DNA from: Solanum dulcamara
Taxonomy: Eukaryota > Streptophyta > Magnoliopsida > Solanales > Solanaceae
Direction: 5' to 3'
NCBI RefSeq assembly: GCF_947179165.1
Contig: NC_077241.1
Span: 31,987,246 to 32,051,245 of the forward strand
DNA length: 64,000 bases
Shown: in pieces, positions 10,442 through 22,858 of the stretch
Numbering within the stretch: position 1 is the stretch's first letter
Layout of the letters: every line of letters begins with the position of its first letter
The notes under the pieces: model-generated
What the model was told of the DNA's origin: nothing
Database searches by the model: none
What the model saw: only the letters and a program-made list of their open reading frames with translations
Position numbers and translations under genes: made by a program

Positions 10442-12410
10442 ATGAGTACGAAGGAAAAAGGAAAAGAAAAACATCAAGTATTGGATGACTCTAGTTCTCA
10501 TGTCTCTTTATCTGATGATGAATTACCACAATATCAAGATAATGAGTCCATAACCTAAGTGCATGCTCCTATCATAAAATCTCAGCCACCTGCCTTAGCT
10601 ACAAAACAGGGCCATGAGCGTGCACGTATTGAAATGCACTCCAAAGCAGTTCATGACCCAATAGCTAATAGGGTAGTTCCTGTGGTTGTGCCTCGCTAAA
10701 TAAATAGGGTAAAGGCAGCTGGTCTTCGTATAATCTTAGAAAAGACTCTCTATTGATGGGGTAGTCGACAAGTACCCAGATATTTGGCGAACAATTCAGC
10801 TCCACCAATTCGAGTGGTTTATTAGAGTTTGAACTCCATATTTTCCTTCATGGGTTCGTGAGTTTAATGAAGCCTATGTGAATTCCCTTCTGGAGATAAG
10901 GTTGATAGCTTGCTTTCTCATGAAAGTATGAAAGAAAGGGTAAGAAAAAGGTGATTGCAGTAGGCCCGCTTAAAGTTGTGACTGTTTGTGGAAAAGAGGT
11001 GAAATGCAGTCAAATGGATATCAATGATACTTTAGGGTGTACTTACCAATATCATCATTCCTTAGAGAATAAACTCAAAACCTGCACTTTAGATGATTTA
11101 AAAGGGTTGTTGGCCCCATTTATTTCAGGTATAACTCCTCCGTGGATTGAGAAAGGAGCTATGATCGAGAAAAAAGACACGAATGAGGCTGCTAGGTATT
11201 GGTTTGGCTTCATCATTAGTATATTAATGCCTAGTCAGAATGAGTCTATCTTGCAACATCCCAAAGTTATGTAGTTGGGAAGTTTCATTGCTAGGGAGGG
11301 CGTAAATTTAGGTTCAATCATTGTTCTAGAGATCTTCTTGAGGGTTCAACAATAGAAGACCTTGCTTCCATTCCCGTCCTAAATACTGACTTGTTGAGTA
11401 TGAAGGGGTACTATTTATTGAGTTGACCGATGTGAGGGTGGCACTTGAATCATTTAGTGACATTAGCCGGATTGAGGTAGATTACATACGTGATGTTGAG
11501 GCTAGGAGGAGTCCTCCACTAGTGACACTACACCAATCATCTGCTTTCATAGATCCTCTAGTTAGTTCTATACATCAGCCTCTTTGACATAAACCATGAT
11601 ATGTAAAATGGGTAACCTAGCCAATTCAACTGATGTAAGAGCCTCGATATTAGAGATTATTGTTCCATCTATAATATCGACTGCTATTAAGGTGATTCTT
11701 GTACCGTTATGATCTTAAGTAGTGGTACAACAAGCCACATTGAAAGAGAGCTAAAAATCTAGCCACTCTTACCGCTCGAGTTGAGGAGCATATAAAAGTT
11801 GAGGGCCATTCTGCTGACTTAGAGTCCATTCGGACAGATATTGTTGGGTTAAGAAAGGATGTCGATGAAGTTAAGTCTAAGGATATTTCGATGATATAGG
11901 TCAGTGTTGATTCCCCTAAATGGCCATGCTTTGAGCTCCCTCCTTGATAATGTATCGTTAGTTCTATTGATCCTTAAGTTCCCTTCGTCGGATATGTTCC
12001 TGTTGTTGGTAATGTTATTCCTCTCACTACTACGACTGAGATGATTCTCTAATTGGTGTTGATGAGGAGGATCCTTCTGAGATAGATTAGGAGGACTTGG
12101 GTCGACTGAGTTACGGGTCAAGGACACTTATGAGGGCTTCGCTTATTTTAAGGGTGTGCAGCTGCAAGCATCTATGGAGCAGTCTCTTGCTGATCCTTCT
12201 CTTGTGGCACCATCCCTGATACTTTCTAGTGTGCCACCACTACCTCCTGCTACTATGGGTTAGTCACCGGGCACTGATGCCTCAATTGAGGACGCTGCTG
12301 TGGTCCAGAGATCTCCTCAATCTTAGCCTGATAGGGGTACACTTATCTCACACTTATTTACTTCTTGTTTTACTTTTTGCATTGAGGACACTACTTATTT
12401 TTTTGGTAGG
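10442..12410 (+). pseudogene. Decayed 'putative plant transposon protein' frame
   Basis: The ATG at 10442 opens a short charged and serine-rich start (MSTKEKGKEK, then DDSSSHVSLSDDELPQY), followed by stops. The longest surviving frame, 10951-11274, reads [59 protein letters not shown] recognise this as the domain annotated 'putative plant transposon protein' in many Solanaceae predictions (I believe Pfam Transposase_32; from memory). Downstream pieces (SFIAREGVNLGSIIV near 11280; SADLESIRTDIVGLRKDVDE near 11813) look like the usual C-terminal region with a likely coiled coil, separated by stops and frame changes. The biochemical role is unknown to me. It is non-functional here. Confidence 0.65.
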
Positions 12411-13870
12411 GTGAGGGTACCTTAGGTACCTAAACCAGTAGATTTTTCAATTTGGTTTGTAAATAATGTTTTATTAATTTGATCATTTGTATATATTTGA
12501 TTTTGAAAGATTGGTTGGAATATTGTGGGATACACCTCTACTTAAATTGCTATGGTTGTATCTAGTGTTCATTTGCATATTTTAGAATTGGTTTTGATCA
12601 AATCAATGACTTGAATAGTGTTCTTAATGAATGACATATTTTTTGTAATTCCAATGAGGCCAAAGAGAGAATGTATAAGTCTTGGTGAACTCTTGGCATC
12701 TCATTGTGATTGATAGGATTTCAAGTATGAGTCTTATAATGATCGGTGCATATGAGATAATATTGTAAAGTTATGTCCAATGTTCACAAATGGAATGACA
12801 TGTGTGGTGAGATCTACTTGAAACACATTCATGAGGATACTAGAAATTTCCCCGTTTGTCTAGTTCATTGTGATTGGTAATTGAGAGAAATGATCTTAGG
12901 CATAATTTTGATGAGTGAGCCCAAAATAGCCTTAACCTCTTGTGATTGTTTTGTGAGCATGTGAACCTAACTTGGCACCATTTGAGCCTAACTTGTTCCT
13001 TGGATAAAACTCATACCTCGACTGCTAAGTCAACCTTCGAAATCCCTTTATTCTACCTACCTATACACTCCTTAGAGCATTTGACATATTGAATAGACAA
13101 CTTAGGCCAAAGGCATATGTTGGGGGGTGGTAAGATTGACAAGGAAGATGGTAAAGTAGTTTGTGAAAGATAACCTTGGATGATCAATAGAAGGAAATAG
13201 AACACCTATATATACCCCTCCATATATAAGAGAGAGAGAGAGAGAGAAATAGATGAGGAAAAGTGTTTTTACAAAAGCAGAAGTCCAAATGAATAAGGCA
13301 AAAATACGAGAGTAACATGAATAAAAAGGTGATCCGTGATCTCAAAAGACGAAAAAAGAGGAAGAAGGGAGAATTTTAAAATTGATCCATGCTCCTAGAA
13401 AGCTAAGTCACTAAACCAAAATGATCATACCTTGCACTCATCCCCATTACAAGACTTAAAAGTTCTTTTTGATCTTACATGCTCTGATTAATTGATTTAT
13501 TGGAAAATAAGGAAAAACCTATGGGTGTAATTATTCATGCTTTTGTCATTTTCCGAGCGAGAGTAATGTGTGATTCCAATTCTATAACATGTGATTGACA
13601 TATTGAGAGTGTGGAATGCAATCATTTCTTTGATGTGAGGGAATTCTACTATGAGCATTGGGCATAAATTTGCATTTTGGAGTGAACATTTGAAAATATG
13701 AACTCGTATTGGGAATTGATTAGTCATCATTTGAAGCCTTGAGTGCATGATTGGAATTTCATGAGAACATGAACCTCATTTACACTTATTTTGTTGAGTC
13801 TCAATGAGCACTATTTGTAGTCATTGGTTTTGAGCTAATTGGCTTCTTGATTTATTTAAGGACAAGCAAA
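12411..13870 (+). other. Non-coding 3' region of the Ogre/Tat-like element
   Basis: AT-rich stretch between the transposon-protein remnant and the polypurine tract. I see no protein signature on either strand. It contains a (GA)n run at 13229-13247. The minus-strand open frame at 13497-13748 has no recognisable motif. Confidence 0.5.
13229..13247 (+). repeat. (GA)n microsatellite
   Basis: An uninterrupted run of about nine GA units. No associated gene is visible. Confidence 0.9.
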
Positions 13871-13884
13871 AGTTTAAGTTGGGG
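13871..13884 (+). other. Polypurine tract of the Ogre/Tat-like element
   Basis: AGTTTAAGTTGGGG immediately before TGTTGATGAGTCAGG. The AAGTTTGGGG-TGTTGAT pattern is common at the internal/3' LTR border of such plant elements (family knowledge). Confidence 0.65.
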
Positions 13885-15508
13885 TGTTGATGAGTCAGGA
13901 ATTTTGACTTATTTATAGCTCAAAATGCAAGACATCAGTGTCCTCTTTGCTTTTGTTATGTCTAAAACTGACTCTAAATTGATCATTTGCAGATGCAAGG
14001 ATTGAGGATCAGTCATGAGCTAAACATTGAAGAAAACAACAAAAGAAGGACAAGATTGAACAAAATGGAAGTTGAAGGTTTGAAAGAGCTATTTACAAGT
14101 CGCCGAATGCATCAACAGCTTACCAATAGATTCAGAACTTAAGGATAACAAATTTAGCATTTTAGCAAGAAAAATGGAATTTGGTGATCCACCGAGTTGA
14201 TATGGGATATTTGCATCGCGATTGCCTAAAAGCAATTGGAACAAAAACATTAAAGGAACGTCCAAAAAGGTGAGTGGGTGAGGCACTCGGCGACTCGCAG
14301 ATAGGAAAGGCGAGATTGTCTGAGCTCGCCCAAATAATTAGAGCCTTAGGGAAACAAAGTGACTAAAGAACTATGCAAGAGTCAAAAAGGGTGACTCGCC
14401 AAATTTGTCGGCAAGAGAGATCGAGCTCTCCTTATTGGTGATCATGAACTGAAGGAGAAAAGTTCCAAAAGGTGAGAAAAAGAACTTAACAACTATTCGC
14501 CAACAACTTCGGTGGGCATGACTAACGTTGCCGAAGTGGTTCCAAATAAAAATTTTGCCTAACGTTTTGCATTTGTATAAATAGAGTTTTCAAAGGCAAA
14601 TGAGGCATGTTGTTTACTTCCAAGATTTAGAGACAAGAACCTTGATGCTATCTTGGGGTTTTGATTTTGTTTTTTGCGATTTTGTCTTTAGGCTTTGCGA
14701 TTTGAAGTTGTTAACTTTCTGAATTGAATTGAGAACAATTATTTTGGTAAAATTCTCATTAATTTCTCAATGTGTAGCTAAACTCCATACTTCATGGGGG
14801 TGCCTATGTAGCTAATTTTTTGTTTTAGGAGCTAGCTTTTTGTATTCATCTCAAGAATCATTAATTCGATATTGGTTTTGTTAATTTGACATGTTTCATT
14901 TATGATTTATGGTTGCAAACATATATCTATGTTAGATCTTCATGTCAGCCCGAGAGGGTGATATGAAGTGGTTAAATTAGGAAATAGTGGTTGGTTGTTT
15001 ATTTGAACGTATCAAGTGTAATTTTACTCAAGAGAGAAGGTTTTTCTAAGTATCGGATTAGTTGTGTAGGTACCCCTATCTAGGCTCGAGAGAGCTAGCA
15101 TGGATAGATAACTAGCGATAAAGAGATGTTTTTCATACAATTGATTGATATTTTCCTATCCATTGACAATTAATGAAATTGAGTTATGCAATTACCCTTA
15201 CCCGAATAATCTAATTAACTACGCACCTACCTTAGAAGTCCTTTCTACCTTGTTACAACCACATTAGCAGTTGCTTGTGTTGATCTTGAATCTAGTTAAC
15301 TCTCCAAATTTTGATATTGAAATTTATAGATTTAATTCATGATACAATTCACTTGTTTTATGCTACAAATGTCTAGAACATGTTCTTACTTCATTATTGA
15401 AGTCTATTCCTAAGCGTTCCTTGTGGGATTTGACCCCAACCTCAGACATTGGATTTATATTACTACCGCCTACACTCTGAATCATAAGAAGTATTGTTTG
15501 AGCATTAC
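13885..15508 (+). mobile_element. 3' LTR of the Ogre/Tat-like element (about 1.6 kb)
   Basis: Starts at the polypurine tract and ends near GTTTGAGCATTA at about 15500. That end resembles the LTR end next to the Athila-type primer site (TTTGAGCATA). The sequence just before it (ttccttgtgggatttgaccc) is typical for the terminal 100 bp of this LTR group. The last few bases are uncertain by about 5-10 bp. Confidence 0.6.
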
Positions 15509-15542
15509 CAGTCTTACCAACTACTGATGGATAAAAGTATTA

Positions 15543-17394
15543 TTGAAGCATCTGTGATCATGAGAACCTGAATCTACATTGTTAAAATATGCAGTGTCGA
15601 ATGACGTCAATATATCAAATGTACGGTATGGAAATTGGTTGAAAAAAAACTTACTCAAAGATACTCAACTCAACTCAACACAAAGAACTCAACTTTAAAA
15701 ATAGCTCAACTTAATAAGGCATGCAATATGATAAAACAATGATTTACAAGATATGAATAAATAAACGCAACTCTTTCTATGACAATATAATACTTTTCTC
15801 TTGGGGAGTTTTTCTAACTAACAACCATCACTTATGAGCAAGTGATGATACAACAAAGTACTGTCATTGCCACTACCATCTAATTTCTTTACAAAATAAG
15901 GATGTTACATCAATAGATCCACATAAAAAGTCGTCTTTGGGGATGAAGTGAGGAGTAGCCCGAACAACCGGCACAATCCTATCATATTCTAGTTGCGTAG
16001 TCTATAAGGTTTGAATTGTCTGAACTATTACCAAAATTGATGCTCGATACTACTCCAAAAATATATGCAATATAATGCTCATATACATCAAGTGAGTAAA
16101 ATACTCAAAGTACATCTCATCTAGTCTTATTGAACTTTACATAAAAACTTAACTTTTCTCAACTCATCTCTTCTCTTTAAGATATATAAAATCCCAGCTT
16201 AATGATGCATTTAAAATCATATTTTAACTTCTCGACTCAATCTCAAAATAGAAGTTTAAGTGTAATAATAATGAACTAATTTATACTCAAGATACTCATG
16301 TTCAAAATAAAATTAAGAGACTTCTCATTCTTAACTTAACTCATGCTCAAACTCTTTCTCTTTTAAAAGATGAAATAAATAATTATTGAAACTCAAAATA
16401 ATAAATAAAATAATTAATACAAAACTAAACTAGGGTTCATGTGAAAGATAACATGAACAAACATCTCAAAAACTCAACTCATTAAAATCATCAACATATA
16501 GTTAAATATATACAATAACTCAATAGAATTTATATAGATAACTCAAAAATTTACTTTATTGGAATTGGAAACTCGAACTCAAAACTCAATTTGAATTTAT
16601 GAACTTGTAGAAAAAACTTAGTTCAACATTGTAATAGCCTTACATACGTAGAATGAATATTATCTATGCGAAAATTAAAAGACTTAGCTAGAAACCCTTG
16701 AACCCTAGATCTTATCCTTCACTCCAATTCTTACTCTCAAAAGATTCTAGGTGTTAATGAGAGAACACCCCACTGAGTACTTATAAGGGGCTAATTTTAG
16801 TCCCGAAATGGGATGGGTTATGTTTAGTAATGGTGTAAAAAGAACAACTAACCATCACTAAAATTGGGTCCTGGTTGCCTACGGACCCTTGTACAGACCG
16901 TAGAAGGTCGGTCAATCATAGAATCCATGCTCCAAAAATGAGATATTTTGGAATTCCACTTGAGGGGTCTCCGAGTGCTCCTTTATGGGTCATACAACCT
17001 TGAATGGGTCTTAAGGACCAGTCATAAACTTAATTAGGGTTTGGGATTGGATTTATGAATCCCTTTCTATAGGTCATAGAACCCTAGATGAGTCATAGAC
17101 CCTGATCATAGGGTCTTGGTGACAATTTCAATAGCTACTGGAATTATGCTGTTGGACATGTGAGGGACTTCTACTGGTTATAAGATATTTGATGGGTCGT
17201 AACACCCATTCGTATGAACTAATATTTACTCAATAATTAGACTAAGTATGGAGGGGTCCCATGAGCCCTTTCTACATCTCATTGAAAACTCTACGGGCCA
17301 TAGAGTGGATCATAATTCTTAGTTCTAGGTCACTTCCTTATGTTGTTTTGGTTTCTCAGATTTTATCTATGGTAAAATAGAATGGGGTATTACA
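15543..17394 (-). mobile_element. LTR fragment related to family D
   Basis: On the minus strand it starts TGTAATACCCCATTC at 17394 and runs left. It aligns in outline with the D LTR at 59147-61669 (shared 'gacgtca' block near 15602/59439, 'agggttcatgtgaa' near 16432, 'gtgttaatgagagaa' near 16753) and with D' at 63115-64000. The left end (minus 3' end) is truncated. It carries one copy of the block that is tandemly duplicated in D. No genes. Confidence 0.7.
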
Positions 17395-17678
17395 ATTTGT
17401 CAGGTATTGAATTTAATATAGTTTACAAGTTTTCAATTCCGAGGAATCATTTAAGGTGGCTCAAGGAATTTCGCCGAGCTTCTCCTTTTATATAGTGGCC
17501 TCACATGCATTTCATAATCTTGCATTATCTATCTAGTTGTGAATTTCTTGTACCTTTGGTCATATTCTCATTAATATTATTATCTTCACTGTTAGTAGTG
17601 GTATGTATGTTCCTAAGTTAGATGCTAAGTGCATGTATGACTTAACTTATTTTAAGCAGATTATTAGCTAAAAATATA

Positions 17679-17876
17679 AGTTGGGGTAGCCAAACTAATT
17701 TTTTTTGGCTTATAAGTTGTTTTAAGCTAATAAGCTGCTTTAGATAAACCTAGCCAAACCGACCCAATTATTATTTTGGGCTTATTTTACAAATTGACTT
17801 TAAGTTGACCATCCATACACTCAAAAAAATTGAAAACAACTTATAAGCAACTTATAAATCAATCCAAACGGGCTCT
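17679..17876. mobile_element. hAT-like MITE (198 bp)
   Basis: Terminal inverted sequences: the left end starts AGTTGGGGTAGCCAAAC and continues into GGCTTATAAGTTGTTTTAAG. The right end on its reverse strand starts AGAGCCCGTTTGGATTG and continues into TTATAAGTTGCTTATAAG. It is flanked by 8-bp repeats aaaatata (17671-17678) and aaattata (17877-17884), 7 of 8 matching, as expected for the hAT superfamily. No coding capacity. It sits inside an LTR fragment. Confidence 0.7.
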
Positions 17877-17967
17877 AAATTATAGTGCTAGCATTATCAT
17901 GACTATTTTATTTGTATAGTTTCTATCGAAACTCCATCGGCCTATGATGCCTACTGAGTATTTTTGC

Positions 17968-18012
17968 ATTATACTGAGTATAAATCAATCCAAACATGCT
18001 CTAAATTATACT
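17968..18012. mobile_element. Small hAT-like remnant with 8-bp direct repeats
   Basis: A 29-bp piece (17976-18004) containing ATAAATCAATCCAAACATGC matches the right end of the MITE 100 bp upstream. It is flanked by perfect direct repeats attatact (17968-17975 and 18005-18012). It could be an internally deleted second copy or a repair product. Confidence 0.5.
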
Positions 18013-18464
18013 ATATTTCTGCATCTTTTTTTGATGCAACTCCAAGTACGAGCCACCCTAATTGATTTCAGATCTTCTGAGTCCATCATAGTCAGATCAT
18101 GGTGAGCGTTTGGATTCTGGAGATATACTGTTTTCCTTCTATTGTATTGTCTATGTATTTTTTATTTTAATTAGATAGAACTATTGTGTATTATTCTTTT
18201 TGTTCTTGGATGCTCTTTTCCTTGTGACACTATGTCCGGGGTTTGATCCTCATGTATAGTTTTATCTTTCTCGGTTACTTTTGGGTCACTACTGTATATT
18301 TTGGCCATTACGTTTATATCTACTACGACCCAACTCCTTGTCTATTTTGTTTCCATGTAGCCTTTCTTTATGTTATTTAACTTATCTTTAATATTTTAGG
18401 TTTTGGCTTGTCTACTGGAGGTTTAGGGTAGGCGCCATCATGGCTCTATTTTTTATCGTGGCAC

Positions 18465-19661
18465 ATAATTTAACATAATAAATTTTGGGCAATGTGCAGG
18501 TATGTGTCCCTTTCAGAACCTGGAAGTTCACATATACAGAGTTGTCTAAAAACGAGTACAAATTCTAAAATTTGACTATCTCAAACCCTAAAACACTACT
18601 CAAAATACATATAGAAGGAGACGGGTAAATCTAGGATGACATGTGCTCACCTTCATCTCAATTATCAGATCGCCACAGGCTCGAATCATGTTTGGTTGTT
18701 GGTTCTCAGACCTACATCACAAAAACAGATGCAGGGTGTAGTGTGAGTACCAAAACAATAAGTACTCAGTGGGCATCATAGGATGACTTAGATTGAAAAG
18801 TAAGAGCAATATAAAAATTAGGAATAACATAAATAAGAAGTCAAAGAGTGGAATTCTAAGTAGGAAAGCATACAAGTGTAAGAAAAAACCAAATTAAAGT
18901 AACTACAAGGAAATTACACATAACTGGACCCCATAATCGAAGAAGGAATACTAATGCACAAGTTTAAGTAAAAACATGAGCGAACCCCTATAAACCCGAT
19001 GGTTACAAATAATAGCTAAAACTACTAGGGATATGTAATAGTCAGTCTAGATCAAGAAAAGCTTATCCCTAACCTCAAACCGTGGATAGCCTTCAAGTAA
19101 CCAATGAATTCCTACTAGCAATGGAGAACAGAGCTCAGACCTCGAAAACTAAATGAATCTCAAAGTAGTCAATAACAACCTTTAAGTAACTAATAGTATC
19201 AGCCCAACTAAGAAGTCAAGATTCCTAACCTCAAACCATGGATAAATGTCAATGGGTAATAGACCATAGCCAAATTATATTGTAAAGGAAAAAGAGCAGT
19301 ATGGAGAGAACTTGTATTTGCGATGATAATGGTTGTCAAAAGATATCATGTCGTATCTTCAACATAGAACCACCTAGGAGGGACGTCTAATTTTTGATAA
19401 TCATTCAAGTACTCAAAGCTCAAACCATACCTAGTCCCACGTCAACAAGCAAAGCCAAGATTCTCAAATCATCAATGTGTGAGCCATAAAATGAGGGAGA
19501 AGGTCTAGAAGGTCATCAAAGCTGAGGAATGCCTATTCTAAGGTCAAAACAACTATATCCAAGTCTATTATACTAATTTATAGGGAGCTAAGTTGTCCAA
19601 TGCAACATCGCAGTAGGAACAAGGCCAAAAGGTTCCAAATATCACAAGTCTAGTCAATACT
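18465..19661 (-). mobile_element. Gypsy LTR fragment, minus orientation (outer part)
   Basis: Reverse-complemented LTR words are visible ('gtgctcacctt' near 18645; 'actcagtgggcatcatagga' near 18765), marking a minus-oriented LTR. It is cut at 19661 by the solo LTR and seems to continue at 22864-23275. No coding frame is found. The first 70 bp (18465-18530) are unassigned. Confidence 0.5.
19657..19661. repeat. Target site duplication, left of solo LTR
   Basis: ATACT before the LTR start; it pairs with ATGCT at 22859-22863 (4 of 5). Confidence 0.6.
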
Positions 19662-22600
19662 TGTAATGACCCTCTAAGTCATTTTCCTAATACTTTATCT
19701 ATTTTATCGTTAAAAGCATTCTTATAGTGATCCCAAGTCATTTATGACCTTCTGGCACTGATAGCGCGGTCGCCTGATCATTCAATTGGGTTTTAGATCT
19801 ATTTCCCTATTTTGGAGCTTTTATAACTTAAAAAGTTGACTTCGATCATAACTTAAGGAAAATGACCTCAAAGCGGAAATTTGACAATTCCATCAACTCT
19901 GGAATGGCTAAATTAGTCTAGAAGCATGGTCGGCACAAGTATTGAGGCAAACGGTACGAGTTTGAGGCCATTTGGTGATTTTTCATTTGAAATTTTGCCC
20001 ATAGTTGACTTTGGTCAATATTCTTAGAAAACTCACTCAGATGAAAATTTTGACAGTGCGGTTCACTTTGAAATGTTGAGTTTAGTCTAGAATGACCATT
20101 TGTTCGCTTCCTGAGGCTTTAATATAATCTCGAGGTCAGTCGTAACTACCTCATATGGAAATTTCGGTTATTCTATTAAGTCCAGAATTTCAAATTTAGT
20201 AGGGTAGCATATCTCGTTTGAATGTACGAGATTCAAAACAAATTTTGAGCACCCCATCAGAATTCTTAAACCTGAGAAAATTTAGTGTTTTAGTTGATAT
20301 CTGGTGTAGGAGAATTTGTTCTCCATAATCGCTGTCCCTTGGCCGCATTTGTGGTGGTCCAGTAAATTGTTGTCCCATTCGCAGGGCCATGGTCACGTTC
20401 GCGAAGGTATGCCTCTTGAGCCTCCGCGTTCGTAGGGCATTGTTCGTATTCGTGGAGGTGTAAGTCTTTTGCCTCTGTGTTTGCGGGTCTCTGACTACGT
20501 TCGCAAAGGCCAAGCTTGCTGACTTCCGTGTTCACGGTCCATTTAGGTCACTTTCGGGAAGACCAATTCGTGGTCTTTTAATAAATAACCAAGAACGAAT
20601 TGCATCCATAGCTCATAACTTCAAACCTCGATTTATCCTTTAATATAAGACCAAATGTGATAATTTAAGTGTTTAAATTCAAGAGAATTTTGTGGGGAAT
20701 TGCTAGTAAGCTCAGAATCTTGTGGGGAGGCTTCGTGTGAGGTAAATTTATGAAATTAGCCACTATTTTAGTCAGTTTCGAAATGATTTTTTGTTGAATT
20801 TTGGAATATTCTATCTTGGCCAATTTAGCTCCATGTTTAGTAATTTTTGAAGCTAGATTGTGGGGGTTTTGCAGGTAACATCATAGTATGTTTGGTTTGG
20901 TATGTGGGGGTATCGTTTGTGAGAAATAACTACGTAAAAGTTCTTCCATGTTCTTCTCTTTAGCTTTGAATTTGAAAATTTATTACATAATCATCTTGCA
21001 TTGTTTATCCACCGCAAATTGTGTTGTAATTTGATCCTCGAGCTTGGAGTGCTGTTTTTAACCTATTTATGGGGTCAATTCTAGAATTCTAGATGCAGGT
21101 TCCACATTTCCAATTTTAGACCCAAAAATTAGTTCGTCTTCAAAATTCTTAAAATTTATGTCTAAAAGACCGTCATGACGTTGTAATTCTATTTTTGATA
21201 GCGTGGCAGCATTTTGAGACGGTTTGAAAGGGAAAATCTCTTACATAGTGATTTGGAGCATGTGGGTTTTTCCTACACGTAGGCTATGACTTTTCTTTTT
21301 TTAGATTGAGATGGAATGTGTGAAATCATGTTGAAATAATTGGAATTTGGGTTGGGTAGCTTGTTTTTTCATATTAGGTGTTAGAAATCATGTTTTGGGC
21401 TTTTATCGAGTTTTTTGGGTAATTGGAAGCATGAGTTCCGTTCCATTATTTGTTGGTATTTTAATAAGAGTTGAATGCTTACGTTGATATTATGGAGCAT
21501 GTAGGCCTTCATATAGGTTGTACAATTTCCCTAGTTTCCCCGGCGTCACTATGGCGGGCATATCCTTTTAGAATGGCATAATGGGCTAGTGCTTGGAGTT
21601 TGGTCTTAGTTATGAGGTAACCTTGCTTATATCAATAACCTTATACATTCCTCGGCATTACTATGACTTTCAAGATGCGTTAGAGACACTAGACTTTGTG
21701 AGTGTTCGGTTTGGGTTTTGGTTCAAGCTTTGGCGGCATACCAGTTGACGCATTGGGAGAGAGATTTTCGGAACTATTATCGTCTAGTTGGAAAACAAAA
21801 TTGGCACCTTAGGATAATTCCCTGGGAGAATCTAGGTACCCATCCACAGCCTCTGCAGACTTACTAGTATGGAAAGCATCCGGGTACCCAGCCCCAGTCT
21901 TGACCATACCGATGTGTTATGGCAAGCATCTGGATATCAGCCCCGACCTTGACCGGACTGATGCATTATTGCAATCATCTAGATATCCATTCCAGGACTC
22001 GACTACCTTGAATAATCGAGCGAACATCTCGGTCTCAATGCCGGTCTCAACCCCTAAATCATTTCTAGTTCATCGATTCTTGGTTCGGAAATGAAATGGT
22101 TCTTCGATTCTTGGCATAATAGATTCTTAGTTCCTAACCTTGGTAGTTATCGCTGTTCTATGTACTCGATGGGCTTATGGGGTTCTTCTAGGTTTTGATT
22201 TTAATATGCGCACGAGTTTTCCAGCTGGCTTATAGGAGCCTAGTTGGCTGTAGTTAGCTGTAGTTCTTTACCTAGTACTTTTTCCACCTTAGATTCTTAT
22301 TATGAGTCCTGTAGAGGCTTATTCCTCTACTTCATATTGTTCTTACCTTTTCTGCTTAGTCGGCCTATGATACCTACAGGGTACCTATTGTCTTGGTATT
22401 TATACAATATTCTGCATCTACTTTCATGATACAGGATCGACCACGAGCGACCATCGTGGATAGATCGAGCCTATCATAGTCAGCTCCGGAGACCAGGGTG
22501 AGCACTTGCCGTTTTGAGATCATTTATGTCTCCTTCAGCTTTGATGGCCCATATTTTGTATTTCTGAGCCTAGCCAGTTGATGTTTATATTTTGGGTCCA

Positions 22601-22858
22601 CTTTTGAGATTTGTACTCTCATTTTATTTTATTGTAGCTCTGTACTTGTGACCTCTAGGTTCTGGGAGGGATCCTTATTTGTATATAACAGATTTTGGTT
22701 TTGTTTCCTCTCATTTATATTTTTTATGATTAGAATTTCCCGTGCATGATTAGTTTCTACCCTCAAACATGTTACATCCCATTTCGGATTACGGGTTGGA
22801 TTATCTACTAGAGGGTTATAGTAGGTGTCATCATGACTTGAGAAATCGGGTCGTGACA
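19662..22858 (+). mobile_element. Solo gypsy LTR (about 3.2 kb)
   Basis: Begins TGTAATGACCCTC and ends AATCGGGTCGTGACA, the classic TG...CA boundaries, with a 5-bp duplication (4 of 5 matching) on both sides. No primer site, polypurine tract or coding region is attached, so it is a solo LTR left by recombination between two LTRs. It lies inside a minus-oriented LTR fragment. The end resembles 38229-38715 (family C). The minus-strand open frames at 20196-20535 fall in a GC-richer repeated segment and are not called. Confidence 0.8.
20330..20560. repeat. GC-richer degenerate array of 'gttcgcgaagg' words in the solo LTR
   Basis: Repeated variants: acgttcgcgaaggtatgcct (20394), ccgcgttcgtagggc, tattcgtggaggtg, acgttcgcaaaggccaa (20497), tccgtgttcacgg. 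Spacing is about 30-45 bp. CpG-rich compared with the surrounding AT-rich LTR. It creates overlapping false open frames. Confidence 0.65.

Larger units (their letters stand above)
10117..15508 (+). mobile_element. 3' part of an Ogre/Tat-like LTR element with plant transposon-protein frame
   Basis: Starts directly after the B1 3' LTR with no visible 5' LTR. It contains a decayed frame of the 'putative plant transposon protein' type (10442-12410), a non-coding 1.4 kb, a polypurine tract (about 13871-13884) and one LTR. The 10117-10440 stretch and the LTR both use words such as ggcgactcgcc and ggcgagctc, suggesting one element. The 5' end was probably lost at or by the B1 boundary. Ogre/Tat placement rests on the PPT and LTR-end style and is tentative. 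Confidence 0.6.
17395..18464 (+). mobile_element. 3' part of a gypsy LTR with MITE insertion
   Basis: Similar in arrangement to the last kilobase of the solo LTR at 19662-22858 and to 38229-38715: a 'cctatgatgcctact' word, then 'gatgcaactcc', 'ggtgagcgtttgg' and 'ggcgccatcatgg' before the LTR end. The terminal bases are decayed. It is interrupted by a MITE at 17679-17876. Confidence 0.5.

Noticed and set aside
20196..20535. Two overlapping minus-strand frames with repetitive sequence
   Set aside because: Produced by the CpG-rich repeat words in the solo LTR; both frames translate the same degenerate repeat.
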